Below are positions 1 to 6,086 of a DNA stretch of 10,033 nucleotides, in pieces. The position numbers were made by a program, and so were the translations under genes. Origin of the DNA: Rhodospirillales bacterium (GTDB lineage Bacteria > Pseudomonadota > Alphaproteobacteria > Rhodospirillales > Magnetospirillaceae). The stretch spans positions 1-10,033 of the forward strand of contig JASHSH010000161.1 in the NCBI GenBank assembly GCA_030040955.1. The letters are read 5' to 3'. Under the pieces are notes generated by a model. It was not told where the DNA came from. It ran no database searches and saw only the letters and a list, made by a program, of their open reading frames with translations. Positions within the stretch are counted from its first letter, which is position 1, and every line of letters begins with the position of its first letter.

Positions 1-560
1 AGGCGGAACGAGGGATGCGGCCGGATCACCCGGCTCTGGTCGAGCAGGGTGAGCTTGCCCTCGACCTCGAGCACGCGCTGGATGACGAACATGACGTCCG
101 GCCGGCCGGCATCGTATTCGTCGAACACCAGCGCGGTCGGATGCTGGAGCGCCCAGGGCAGCAGCCCCTCGCGGAACTCGGTGACCTGCATGCCGTCACG
201 GATGACGATCGCGTCCTTGCCGATCAGGTCGATCCGGCTGATATGGCTGTCGAGATTGACGCGGATGCACGGCCAGTTCAGCCGGCACGCCACCTGCTCG
301 ATATGGGTCGACTTCCCGGTGCCGTGATAGCCCTGGATGATGACGCGGCGGTTGAAGGCGAAGCCGGCCAGGATCGCCATCGTCGTGTCATGGTCGAAAT
401 AATACGAGTCGTCGCGGTCGGGCACATGGACCGAGCCGCGGCTGAACGCCGGCACCATCATCTCGGTGTCGAGCCCGAAGGTCTGGCGCACCGAGATCTG
501 GATGTCGGGCAGGTCCAGCGGATGCTCTTCCGGCGGAGGTGCGAACGTCGCTTGGGTCAT
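1..560 (-). CDS. cobS: Aerobic cobaltochelatase subunit CobS (partial, C-terminus off the left edge)
   Basis: This is the AAA+ ATPase subunit of the aerobic cobaltochelatase CobNST, which inserts cobalt into hydrogenobyrinic acid a,c-diamide in the cytoplasm during cobalamin synthesis. Translating the minus strand from ATG at 560 gives an open frame of 186 codons that runs off the window; the family is usually about 330 residues, so the C-terminal part is missing. The Walker A motif GYHGTGKST is at residues 77-85 and the Walker B stretch ALVFDEYD at about 143-150. The stretches RVNLDSHISRIDLIG and DAGRPDVMFVIQRVLEVEGK match the CobS family as I know it. The N-terminal segment LPDIQISVRQTFGLD is also typical. 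The J-domain gene lies just upstream on the same strand, a pairing common in alphaproteobacteria. CobT would be expected further left. I am confident of the assignment. Confidence 0.96.
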   Translation of the reverse strand, partial: MTQATFAPPPEEHPLDLPDIQISVRQTFGLDTEMMVPAFSRGSVHVPDRDDSYYFDHDTTMAILAGFAFNRRVIIQGYHGTGKSTHIEQVACRLNWPCIRVNLDSHISRIDLIGKDAIVIRDGMQVTEFREGLLPWALQHPTALVFDEYDAGRPDVMFVIQRVLEVEGKLTLLDQSRVIRPHPSFR

Positions 561-588
561 GATGGTTCAGGTTCCGGTTCGAATGCGC

Positions 589-613
589 GGGCGGGCGCCG
601 CGGATGCCCGCCC
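589..613 (-). repeat. GC-rich hairpin between the J-domain gene and cobS
   Basis: GGGCGGGC (589-596) and GCCCGCCC (606-613) form a perfect 8-bp inverted repeat with a 9-nt loop. It starts 2 nt past the stop codon of the J-domain gene and lies about 30 nt before the cobS start. It is not followed by a U-run on either strand, so a strong intrinsic terminator is unlikely. It could protect the upstream mRNA 3' end or reduce read-through into cobS. The function is inference. Confidence 0.4.
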
Positions 614-615
614 CT

Positions 616-1191
616 TTACGTATAGCTGAGGCTGGCGAGCAGGGTGCGGTAGGCCTGCCCGACCTCCTTGAAGCGTTCCTCCGCCGCCTTGTCGCCGGCA
701 TTCGTGTCGGGATGATGGCGCTTGCACAGTTCCCGGTAGCGGGCCTTGAGCGAAGCGAGCGTGAACGGCCCGCTGATCTCCATCACCTGCCGCGCGCTTT
801 CCTCGGGCGAAGGCTTGGCCTTGCGCGCCTGGGCGCGGCGGCGGAACTCCTCGCCGAAATGGTCGAAACTGTCCCTGATCCACTCGCCGTCGAAGCGGAA
901 CAGCCGCCCCGCCACCAGCCGGCCCAGCGGCCAGGAGGCGCGCTGCCAGGTGGTGTCGGCGCGCACCATCGCCTCGATCTCGGCGGTCGACATGCCGGCG
1001 CAGAAATCCCAGCCCCGGTTGTACTCGCGCACATGGTCGAGGCAGAACCAGTAGTAGTCGCGCAGGCTGTCGCGCGATTTCGGCGCGCGGTACTCGCCGG
1101 CCTGCGCGCAGCCGGCATGGTCGCAGGCGCGGCGCGCCTGCTCCGCCGTGCCCGGCGGAGGCCAGAATCTGTGCGTGGAACCGGTCGTCAT
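616..1191 (-). CDS. J-domain (DnaJ-like) co-chaperone with a Cys/His-rich N-terminus
   Basis: The predicted 191-residue protein carries a C-terminal J domain at about residues 141-188, including the HPD motif (H160-P161-D162) needed to stimulate the ATPase of an Hsp70 such as DnaK. Unlike DnaJ itself, the J domain is last, and there is no Gly/Phe region or CxxCxGxG zinc domain. The first 70 residues contain C23-x4-C28 and C50-x2-H53, which could bind a metal; the segment around RDYYWFCLDHVREYN is aromatic-rich. The middle contains a charged stretch (about 113-131). I chose ATG at 1191 over the TTG at 1230, which only adds a Pro/Gly-rich low-complexity leader; a clear Shine-Dalgarno is lacking for either. 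It lies upstream of cobS in the same direction, as in many alphaproteobacteria. Client and partner are unknown. Confidence 0.88.
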   Translation of the reverse strand: MTTGSTHRFWPPPGTAEQARRACDHAGCAQAGEYRAPKSRDSLRDYYWFCLDHVREYNRGWDFCAGMSTAEIEAMVRADTTWQRASWPLGRLVAGRLFRFDGEWIRDSFDHFGEEFRRRAQARKAKPSPEESARQVMEISGPFTLASLKARYRELCKRHHPDTNAGDKAAEERFKEVGQAYRTLLASLSYT

Positions 1192-1249
1192 GGTGCCCCA
1201 GTATACCCCGCCCCGGGGGGTGGGCGGCAACCCCGCGCGGGCGTTGGCT

Positions 1250-1426
1250 TCAGCTTCCGAACAGGGCGGCGTAGATCACATAGAACCAGCTCAGGATGCC
1301 GTGGACGATCGCCCACAGGATCGAATGGTTCTTCGCGTAACTGATGACCATGGCCAGCGCCGAGCCGAATCCGACGCCGTATTTCACCCCCTCGATGCGG
1401 ATGCCGTACTGCCTCACCTCGTTCAT
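1250..1426 (-). CDS. Small membrane protein, 58 residues (hypothetical)
   Basis: Reading the minus strand from ATG at 1426 gives 58 codons ending in TGA at 1250-1252. A strong ribosome binding site, AAAAGGAG, lies about 6 nt before the start, which is the best direct support for the gene. The product starts MNEVRQYGIRIEGVK and then has two hydrophobic stretches, about residues 16-31 and 36-56. They are separated by the short polar turn KNHS, so a two-pass or hairpin membrane protein is likely. Codons are GC-rich at third positions, as in neighbouring genes. It lies 58 nt upstream of the J-domain gene in the same orientation, so the two may be co-transcribed. I do not recognise the family and propose no function. 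It is too short for standard ORF cut-offs and easily missed. Confidence 0.72.
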   Translation of the reverse strand: MNEVRQYGIRIEGVKYGVGFGSALAMVISYAKNHSILWAIVHGILSWFYVIYAALFGS

Positions 1427-1440
1427 TTCATTCTCCTTTT

Positions 1441-1468
1441 CGCCCGCGCCCGGCGGGCGGCGCGGGCG
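1441..1468. repeat. Perfect 10-bp inverted repeat in the leader of the small membrane protein gene
   Basis: CGCCCGCGCC (1441-1450) and GGCGCGGGCG (1459-1468) are exact reverse complements separated by 8 nt. On the minus strand the hairpin ends right before AAAAGGAG, the ribosome binding site of the 58-residue gene. It could therefore form a stable leader structure or stand-by element. It has no following U-run, so a terminator role is unlikely. It could also serve as an operator for either divergent gene. Confidence 0.45.
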
Positions 1469-1478
1469 CCGCTCGGCA

Positions 1479-1534
1479 TCGACAGATATCTAGGCCGCGG
1501 CTAGGGTGGCGCAAGCGAGCGAGGGGAGAGCGGG
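1479..1534 (+). promoter_or_regulatory. Candidate promoter and ribosome binding site for the Rossmann protein gene
   Basis: A possible -35 box TCGACA (1479-1484) is followed after 17 nt by a weak -10 box TAGGGT (1502-1507). A ribosome binding site GAGGGGAG (about 1521-1528) precedes the ATG at 1535. The region also contains AGATATCT (1484-1491) and a near-palindrome with CTAG at both ends (1490-1504), which overlap the proposed promoter and could be an operator. The -10 match is poor, so the promoter call is tentative; the ribosome binding site is clear. Confidence 0.3.
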
Positions 1535-2161
1535 ATGCGCATCGGGATCGTCGGCGCGGGCAATGTCGGCGCCGCGCTGGGCAAGGCGTGGATCAAGGCC
1601 GGCCACAATGTGCGCTGGGGCGTGCGCAACGCCAACGATCCGCGCTATGGCGCCCTGGGCCGCTCGCGGCTGACCGATCCGGTGACCGCCGCCGCAGATG
1701 CCGAGGCGGTGATTCTGGCGCTGCCCTGGAAATCGACCATCGAGGCGGTGCGCGGGCTCGGCAATCTCGCCGGCAAGATCGTGATCGATTGCTCGAATCC
1801 GCTGACGATGGGCGCGGGCGGGCCGGAGCTGGCGGTGGGCTTTTCGAGCTCGGCGGGCGAGATGGTGGCGGAGATCGCCACCGGCGCCTTCGTGTTCAAG
1901 GCTCTCAACCAGACTGGCGCGGAGACGATGGGGGATGCGCGCAAGTTCGAGCGCCCGCCGGCGATGTTCGTCGCCGGCGACGATGCCGAGCGCAAGAAGG
2001 CGGTGCTCGGCCTGGTCGCCGATCTCGGCTTCGAGGCGCTGGACGCGGGGCCGCTGCGCAACGCGCGCCTGCTCGAACCCTATGCGATGCTGTGGATCGA
2101 CCAGGCCTTCCGCAGAGGCCAGGGGCGCAAATTCGCATTCACGATCGAGCGGAGGGAGTGA
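1535..2161 (+). CDS. NADPH-dependent F420 reductase-like Rossmann-fold protein (NAD(P)-binding)
   Basis: The 208-residue protein opens with a dinucleotide-binding fold, MRIGIVGAGNVGAALGKAW, with the GxGxxG fingerprint at residues 7-12. Further family marks are ILALPWKS in the Rossmann core, IVIDCSNPL, the segment FKALNQTGAETM, and LEPYAMLWI near the C-terminus. These match the COG2085/F420_oxidored family, whose archaeal and actinobacterial members transfer hydride between NADP and coenzyme F420. Many proteobacterial members occur without evidence of F420, so the true substrate here is unknown; reduction of another flavin, quinone or metal is possible. The length is typical of the family. It is transcribed alone on the plus strand and converges on the BKACE gene, with only 3 nt between the two stop codons. 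A GAGGGGAG ribosome binding site supports the start. Confidence 0.85.
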   Translation: MRIGIVGAGNVGAALGKAWIKAGHNVRWGVRNANDPRYGALGRSRLTDPVTAAADAEAVILALPWKSTIEAVRGLGNLAGKIVIDCSNPLTMGAGGPELAVGFSSSAGEMVAEIATGAFVFKALNQTGAETMGDARKFERPPAMFVAGDDAERKKAVLGLVADLGFEALDAGPLRNARLLEPYAMLWIDQAFRRGQGRKFAFTIERRE

Positions 2162-2164
2162 GAG

Positions 2165-3094
2165 TCAAAACCCCACTTTCTCCTGCCCCTTGAGGTCGAG
2201 GATTTCGCGCGCCTCGTCGGGCGTGGCGATGTCGAGCGACAGCTCCTCGGCGATGCGGCGCACCTTGCGCACCTGATCGGCGTTGCTCGTCGCGAGCTTG
2301 CCCGGCCCGATCCACAGACTGTCCTCGAGGCCGACGCGCACATTGCCGCCCATCAGCAGAGCCTGGGCGCAGAACGGAATCTGGTGCCGCCCGGCGCCGA
2401 GCACCGACCAGTGATAGTCCGCGCCGAACAGCCGGTCCGCCACGCGCTTCATGTGCATGAGGTTATCCAGCTCGGCGCCGATGCCGCCCAGGATGCCGAA
2501 GATCATCTGGACGAAGAGCGGCGGCTTGGCCAGCCCCTCCTCGACGAAATGGGCGAGGGTGTAGAGATGGCCGACATCGTAGCATTCGAACTCGAAGCGC
2601 GTGCCGCAGCCCTCGCCCAGCTCCCTGAGGATGCGCGCGATGTCGGCGAAGGTGTTGCGGAAGATCAGGTCGCGCGAGGCTTCGAGATGCGGCTTCTCCC
2701 ACTCGTATTTCCATTCCTTGTAGCGCCGCGCCGAGGGGAAGATGCCGAAATTCATCGAGCCCAGGTTGAGCGAGCACAGCTCGGGCCGGGCGCGCAGCGG
2801 CGCGGCCAGGCGCTGATCCAGCGTCATCGCCGTGCTGCCGCCGGTGGTGATGTTGATCACCGCGCCGGTCTGCTGCTTGATGCGCGGCAGGAACTGCATG
2901 AACACGCCCGGGTCGGGCGTGGGGCGCCCGTCCTTCGGATCGCGCGCGTGCAGATGCAGCACCGCGGCGCCGGCCTCGGCCGCGGCCACCGCATCGGCCG
3001 CGATCTGGTCGGGCGTCAGCGGCAGGTGCGGCGACATGGTCGGCGTGTGGATCGATCCCGTCACCGCGCAGGTGATGATGACCTTGCGCGCCAT
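2165..3094 (-). CDS. BKACE family beta-keto acid cleavage enzyme (DUF849, Kce-like)
   Basis: The 309-residue product belongs to the beta-keto acid cleavage enzymes, which condense a beta-keto acid with acetyl-CoA to give acetoacetate and a new acyl-CoA. The founding member, Kce, acts in lysine fermentation. Metal-binding HLHARD has its two histidines at 47 and 49, and the third ligand and catalytic pair fall in GLEDSLW (E257, D258). NITTGGS (81-87) and LNLGSMNFG (109-117) are the phosphate/substrate loops. Where I recall Kce having Glu14, which contacts the substrate amino group, this protein has Ile15 followed by His16 (VTGSIHTP), so 3-keto-5-aminohexanoate is unlikely as substrate. I chose ATG at 3094 by family N-termini. 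GTG at 3109, five codons upstream and behind GGAGGAGGG, is a serious alternative. It lies 32 nt downstream of the dehydrogenase gene, so the two probably form an operon. Confidence 0.92.
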   Translation of the reverse strand: MARKVIITCAVTGSIHTPTMSPHLPLTPDQIAADAVAAAEAGAAVLHLHARDPKDGRPTPDPGVFMQFLPRIKQQTGAVINITTGGSTAMTLDQRLAAPLRARPELCSLNLGSMNFGIFPSARRYKEWKYEWEKPHLEASRDLIFRNTFADIARILRELGEGCGTRFEFECYDVGHLYTLAHFVEEGLAKPPLFVQMIFGILGGIGAELDNLMHMKRVADRLFGADYHWSVLGAGRHQIPFCAQALLMGGNVRVGLEDSLWIGPGKLATSNADQVRKVRRIAEELSLDIATPDEAREILDLKGQEKVGF

Positions 3095-3126
3095 GCTCCT
3101 CTCGGCCACGTCCCTCCTCCCCGGCG

Positions 3127-4230
3127 TCAGTACAGCGCGACGATCTTGCCCGTGCGCACGCTCTTGTCGGCGGCGAGCACGATGCGCAGCGAATTGACCG
3201 CGTCCGCCATATGCTCGGAAAGATCGACGTCGCGGCGGATCGCGTCGAGCAGGAAACGCTGCTCGCGCTCGCATAGTTCGTCGTGGCCGGGATCGTCGGC
3301 CAGGCGGATCACGGTGTCGGCGCGGGCCAACGACTGGTCGCGCTTGAGCCGGGAATGGTGCAGGCGCAGCGCCGAGGCCTTGGTGTGCGTGTCCATGTCC
3401 GACGAGGTGGTGGCGTCGGCGCCGCCCGCGCGGCTCGCTTCCTCCTCGGCGGCGACGATGCTGACCGATCCCTTCGGCCCGACCACGTCCTTCACGAAAT
3501 AGGCGACCTCGGAGATCATCGGACCCCAGGCCGCCTCGTACCAGCCGACCGAGCCGTCGTCGAACTCGACCTGGAGCTGGCCGTAATTGTACATGCCGGG
3601 CGCGACCTCGTCGGTCAGCCGCGCGCCGATGCCGTGCACGCGCAGCGGCTTCGCCCGCGTCATCTGGCACATCACGTCGACATAGTGCACGCCGCAATCG
3701 ACGATGGGCGAGAGCGTCTTCATCAGGTTCTTGTGCCAGGTCCAGGCCTCGCCGATCGACTGCTGGTTCAGGTTCATGCGCATCACCAGCGGCTTGCCCA
3801 ATGTGCGCGCGAGCTCGACCAGGCGGATCCAGGATGGATGGACGCGCAGGATGTAGCCGATCACCAGCTTGCGGCGCGCGGCCTTGGCGGCGGCGACCAC
3901 GCGGCGCGCGTCGCGCTCGGTCTCGGCGATCGGCTTCTCGACGAAGACATGCGCGCCGGCGGCGAAGGCGGCGAGCGCGAATTTGGCGTGCGTGTCGGAC
4001 CAGGTGTTGATCGACACGACATCCGGCTTCACGGCTTCCAGCGCGGCGAAGTAGTCGTCGAAGCGCGGGACCTTGTCCCATTCGGGCGGAATCCCGGCCT
4101 GCAAGGCGATGCCGCGGCTGCACAGGCCGGCGAGCTCGAATCCGGGGATGCTTGCATAGGCGCGCGCATGCGACATGCCCATATGCCCGAGCCCGACCAC
4201 GAGCACCCGCAGCTTGGTCTTGCGCGCCAT
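3127..4230 (-). CDS. Gfo/Idh/MocA family oxidoreductase
   Basis: The 367-residue protein has an N-terminal Rossmann domain with GLGHMG at residues 13-18 and the family signature VEKPIAE with E98-K99-P100, where the lysine is the usual catalytic/cofactor residue. The C-terminal alpha/beta domain includes the DCGVHYVDVM segment, whose histidine matches the conserved active-site His of the family. Such enzymes oxidise or reduce hydroxyl groups of sugars, inositols, sugar acids or related compounds with NAD(P). The substrate here cannot be read from sequence. A strong GGGGAGGAGG ribosome binding site (4236-4245 on the minus strand) supports ATG at 4230. It is the first gene of an apparent operon with the BKACE gene, so it may produce the 3-oxo acid that the BKACE cleaves; that link is inference. 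Its divergent neighbour is the PLP enzyme gene. Confidence 0.93.
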   Translation of the reverse strand: MARKTKLRVLVVGLGHMGMSHARAYASIPGFELAGLCSRGIALQAGIPPEWDKVPRFDDYFAALEAVKPDVVSINTWSDTHAKFALAAFAAGAHVFVEKPIAETERDARRVVAAAKAARRKLVIGYILRVHPSWIRLVELARTLGKPLVMRMNLNQQSIGEAWTWHKNLMKTLSPIVDCGVHYVDVMCQMTRAKPLRVHGIGARLTDEVAPGMYNYGQLQVEFDDGSVGWYEAAWGPMISEVAYFVKDVVGPKGSVSIVAAEEEASRAGGADATTSSDMDTHTKASALRLHHSRLKRDQSLARADTVIRLADDPGHDELCEREQRFLLDAIRRDVDLSEHMADAVNSLRIVLAADKSVRTGKIVALY

Positions 4231-4254
4231 CTTGGCCTCCTCCCCGTTGTCGGC

Positions 4255-4282
4255 ATCCTAGCCCCGCCCGCGCGCGATTCAA
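4255..4282 (-). promoter_or_regulatory. Candidate sigma-70-type promoter of the dehydrogenase-BKACE operon
   Basis: On the minus strand TTGAAT (4277-4282) and TAGGAT (4255-4260) resemble -35 and -10 boxes, each matching 4 of 6 consensus positions, with a 16-nt spacer. Transcription would start near 4248, just before the GGGGAGGAGG ribosome binding site and the ATG at 4230. The position is good, but the matches are moderate. Confidence 0.35.
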
Positions 4283-4321
4283 TCCGCCTACGTCGATCGC
4301 ACCGAATCCAGCTCGCTCACC

Positions 4322-4414
4322 CGTCACGCCCGGGCCGGGCGCAGCCCGAGACCCGGGCATCCATGCGTCGTTGCCTCATTCTCGTGGATGGCCGGGTCAA
4401 GCCCGGCCATGACG
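4322..4414. repeat. REP-like intergenic palindromic element
   Basis: The element contains a perfect hairpin ATGGCCGGG (4388-4396), loop TCAAG, CCCGGCCAT (4402-4410). A second, nested hairpin is built from GCCCGGG (4328-4334) and CCCGGGC (4352-4358), with inner GGGC/GCCC arms. The ends CGTCA (4322-4326) and TGACG (4410-4414) are complementary, and CATCCATG (4358-4365) nearly matches the reverse complement of CGTGGATG (4383-4390). The whole can therefore fold into a long branched structure. Sequences of this type, with GTCATGGCCGGG-like ends, are dispersed in many alphaproteobacterial genomes; that is from memory, since only one copy is in this window. It separates two divergent genes, so it is not in a terminator position. 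Confidence 0.75.
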
Positions 4415-4505
4415 TGTCCGATCATGCACGCGGCCGAGCCACGCCGGCTTGCCATCGCCCGGCGCCCGTGGGACAGTGCCGCGTCCGCCGAGCCACCGTG
4501 ACGCG

Positions 4506-5597
4506 ATGCCGGATACCGTCCTCGCCGCCGAGCCGCCCGCGACGATCGATGCGCTGGACACGCCGGCGCTGGTCATCGACCTCGACCGGGTCGAGCGCAA
4601 CCTGCGCCGCTGCCAGGACTATGCCGACGCGCACGGACTCGCGCTGCGGCCGCATATCAAGACGCACAAGATTCCCGAATTCGCGCACCGCCAGGTCGCG
4701 CTCGGCGCGCGCGGCATCACCTGCCAGAAGCTCGGCGAGGCCGAGGTGATGGCGGATGCGGGCATCTCCGACATCCTGATCACCTACAACATCGTCGGCG
4801 AGGCCAAACTCGCCCGCCTGGCCGCGTTGGCCCGGCGCTGCGCGATCCGCACGGTGGCCGACAGCGCCGAGGTGGCGGAGGGCCTGTCGGCGGCGATGCG
4901 GGCAGCGGGCCTTACGCTTCCGGTGCTGGTCGAATGCGACACCGGCGCGCATCGCTGCGGCGTGGCCACGCCCGAGGCGGCGGCGGCGCTCGCTGCGCGC
5001 ATCGACTCGCTCCGCGGCCTGCGCTTCCTCGGGCTGATGACCTATCCCGCCTATGGCGGCACGGAGGCGGTCTCCGCCTGGATCGCGGCCGCGCTCGCCG
5101 CCTGCCGCGCGCGCGGTCTCGCGGTCGAGGTGGTGAGCAGCGGCGGCACGCCCGATCTGATGCGCGCGCACGAGGTCGCCGGCGTCACCGAACATCGGCC
5201 CGGCACCTATATTTACAACGACCGTTCGCTGGTCGCGCGCGGCGCCTGCGCGTGGGAAGACTGCGCGCTCGCCATCCTCGCCACCGTGGTCTCGCGGCCT
5301 GCGTCCGACCGCGCGATCATCGACGCCGGATCCAAAAGCTTGTCTTCCGATCTGTTCGGGCTCGAAGGCTATGGGCATATCGTCGAATATCCGGCCGCCA
5401 CCGTCTTCGCGCTTTCCGAGGAGCACGGCAATTTGCGCATTCCGCCGGGTACGCAAGGCCCGCGCATCGGCGAGCGGGTGACGGTGATCCCCAACCATGC
5501 CTGCGTGGTCAGCAACCTGCACGACTTTGCGTACGGGCTGCGCGGCGGCAAGGTCGAACGGACATACGCGATCGCGGCGCGAGGGAGGACGCAATGA
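4506..5597 (+). CDS. PLP-dependent D-serine dehydratase / D-threonine aldolase-like enzyme (DSD1 family)
   Basis: This 363-residue protein is a fold-type III (alanine-racemase-like) PLP enzyme. RPHIKTHK carries the PLP lysine at residue 52. TYPAYGG and SSGGTPD (in the C-terminal half of the barrel) are phosphate-binding segments, and ELRPGTY-like HRPGTYIYND follows. Near the C-terminus, PNHACV gives H331 and C333, the HxC pair that binds zinc in eukaryotic D-serine dehydratase, whereas D-threonine aldolases, as I recall, have HxD. This favours a dehydratase acting on D-serine or a D-3-hydroxy amino acid, but the annotation should stay at family level. I chose ATG at 4506 over the TTG at 4449, which adds 19 Pro/Arg-rich residues; neither has a good ribosome binding site. 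The stop codon overlaps the ridA-like start, implying translational coupling. Confidence 0.9.
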   Translation: MPDTVLAAEPPATIDALDTPALVIDLDRVERNLRRCQDYADAHGLALRPHIKTHKIPEFAHRQVALGARGITCQKLGEAEVMADAGISDILITYNIVGEAKLARLAALARRCAIRTVADSAEVAEGLSAAMRAAGLTLPVLVECDTGAHRCGVATPEAAAALAARIDSLRGLRFLGLMTYPAYGGTEAVSAWIAAALAACRARGLAVEVVSSGGTPDLMRAHEVAGVTEHRPGTYIYNDRSLVARGACAWEDCALAILATVVSRPASDRAIIDAGSKSLSSDLFGLEGYGHIVEYPAATVFALSEEHGNLRIPPGTQGPRIGERVTVIPNHACVVSNLHDFAYGLRGGKVERTYAIAARGRTQ

Positions 5598-6067
5598 GTG
5601 GGGCGGCGAAAGGGGCGGAAGCGCGGTTGAAGGAGCTGGGGCTGGTGCTGCCCGAGATACCGAAGCCGGTCGCCAACTACGTGACCTATGTGCGCACCGG
5701 CTCGCTCGTGTTCCTTTCCGGCCAGGGTCCGCGCAAGCCCGAGGGCGGCTTCCATGTCGGCAAGGTGGGCGCCGGCGTCAGCATCGAGGACGCGTATCGC
5801 CACGCGCGGCTGACGGGGCTGGGCCTCCTCGCCGCCCTGCGCGAGGCCGCCGGCAGCCTGGACAAGGTCAAGCGGATCGTGAAGCTGCTCGGCATGGTCA
5901 ACTCCGTGCCCGAGTTCGGCGACCATCCGAAGGTGATCAACGGCTGCTCCGATCTGTTCGTCGAGGTGCTCGGCGATCGCGGCCGGCATGCGCGCTCGGC
6001 GGTGGGGGTGGGCGGCCTGCCCGGCAACATGACCGTCGAGGTCGAGGTCATCGCCGAGCTCGAATAG
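5594..6067 (+). CDS. RidA/YjgF/YER057c/UK114 family protein
   Basis: The 157-residue protein contains the RidA fold: NYVTYVRTGSLVFLSGQGP at about 28-46, a central region with LLGMVNSVPEF, and the C-terminal ARSAVGVGGLPGN with R134. That arginine corresponds to Arg105 of RidA, needed to hold the carboxylate of 2-aminoacrylate-type imines. VEVEVIAELE closes the protein, as usual. RidA enzymes hydrolyse reactive enamine/imine intermediates released by PLP enzymes, giving 2-keto acids and ammonia. The protein is longer than E. coli RidA (128 residues), with an extended N-terminus as in the longer YjgF subgroup. Its ATG overlaps the stop of the PLP enzyme gene (ATGA at 5594-5597), with GAGGGAGGA upstream as ribosome binding site. 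That coupling strongly suggests it handles the imine made by that enzyme. Confidence 0.92.
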   Translation: MSGAAKGAEARLKELGLVLPEIPKPVANYVTYVRTGSLVFLSGQGPRKPEGGFHVGKVGAGVSIEDAYRHARLTGLGLLAALREAAGSLDKVKRIVKLLGMVNSVPEFGDHPKVINGCSDLFVEVLGDRGRHARSAVGVGGLPGNMTVEVEVIAELE

Positions 6068-6086
6068 CGAGGAACGAGGCGCGCCG

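Noticed and set aside
3095..3109. GTG start at 3109 for the BKACE gene.
   Set aside because: It has a better-spaced GGAGGAGGG, but related proteins begin at MARKVIITCAVTG; kept as an alternative in the gene entry, not as the primary call.
3095..4360. The BKACE reading frame stays open far upstream, giving an apparent 731-residue protein.
   Set aside because: The extension is Arg/Ala/Gly-rich out-of-frame translation of the dehydrogenase gene on the same strand; the real BKACE start is near 3094, with a ribosome binding site and family N-terminus.
3283..4749. Plus-strand open frame of 488 codons opposite the dehydrogenase gene.
   Set aside because: It is antisense to a clear Gfo/Idh/MocA gene, has His/Arg/Ala-rich composition without domains, and is typical of high-GC shadow frames.
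4422..5594. Minus-strand open frame of 390 codons opposite the PLP enzyme gene.
   Set aside because: It is a shadow of the DSD1-family gene, with no recognisable motif and no ribosome binding site.
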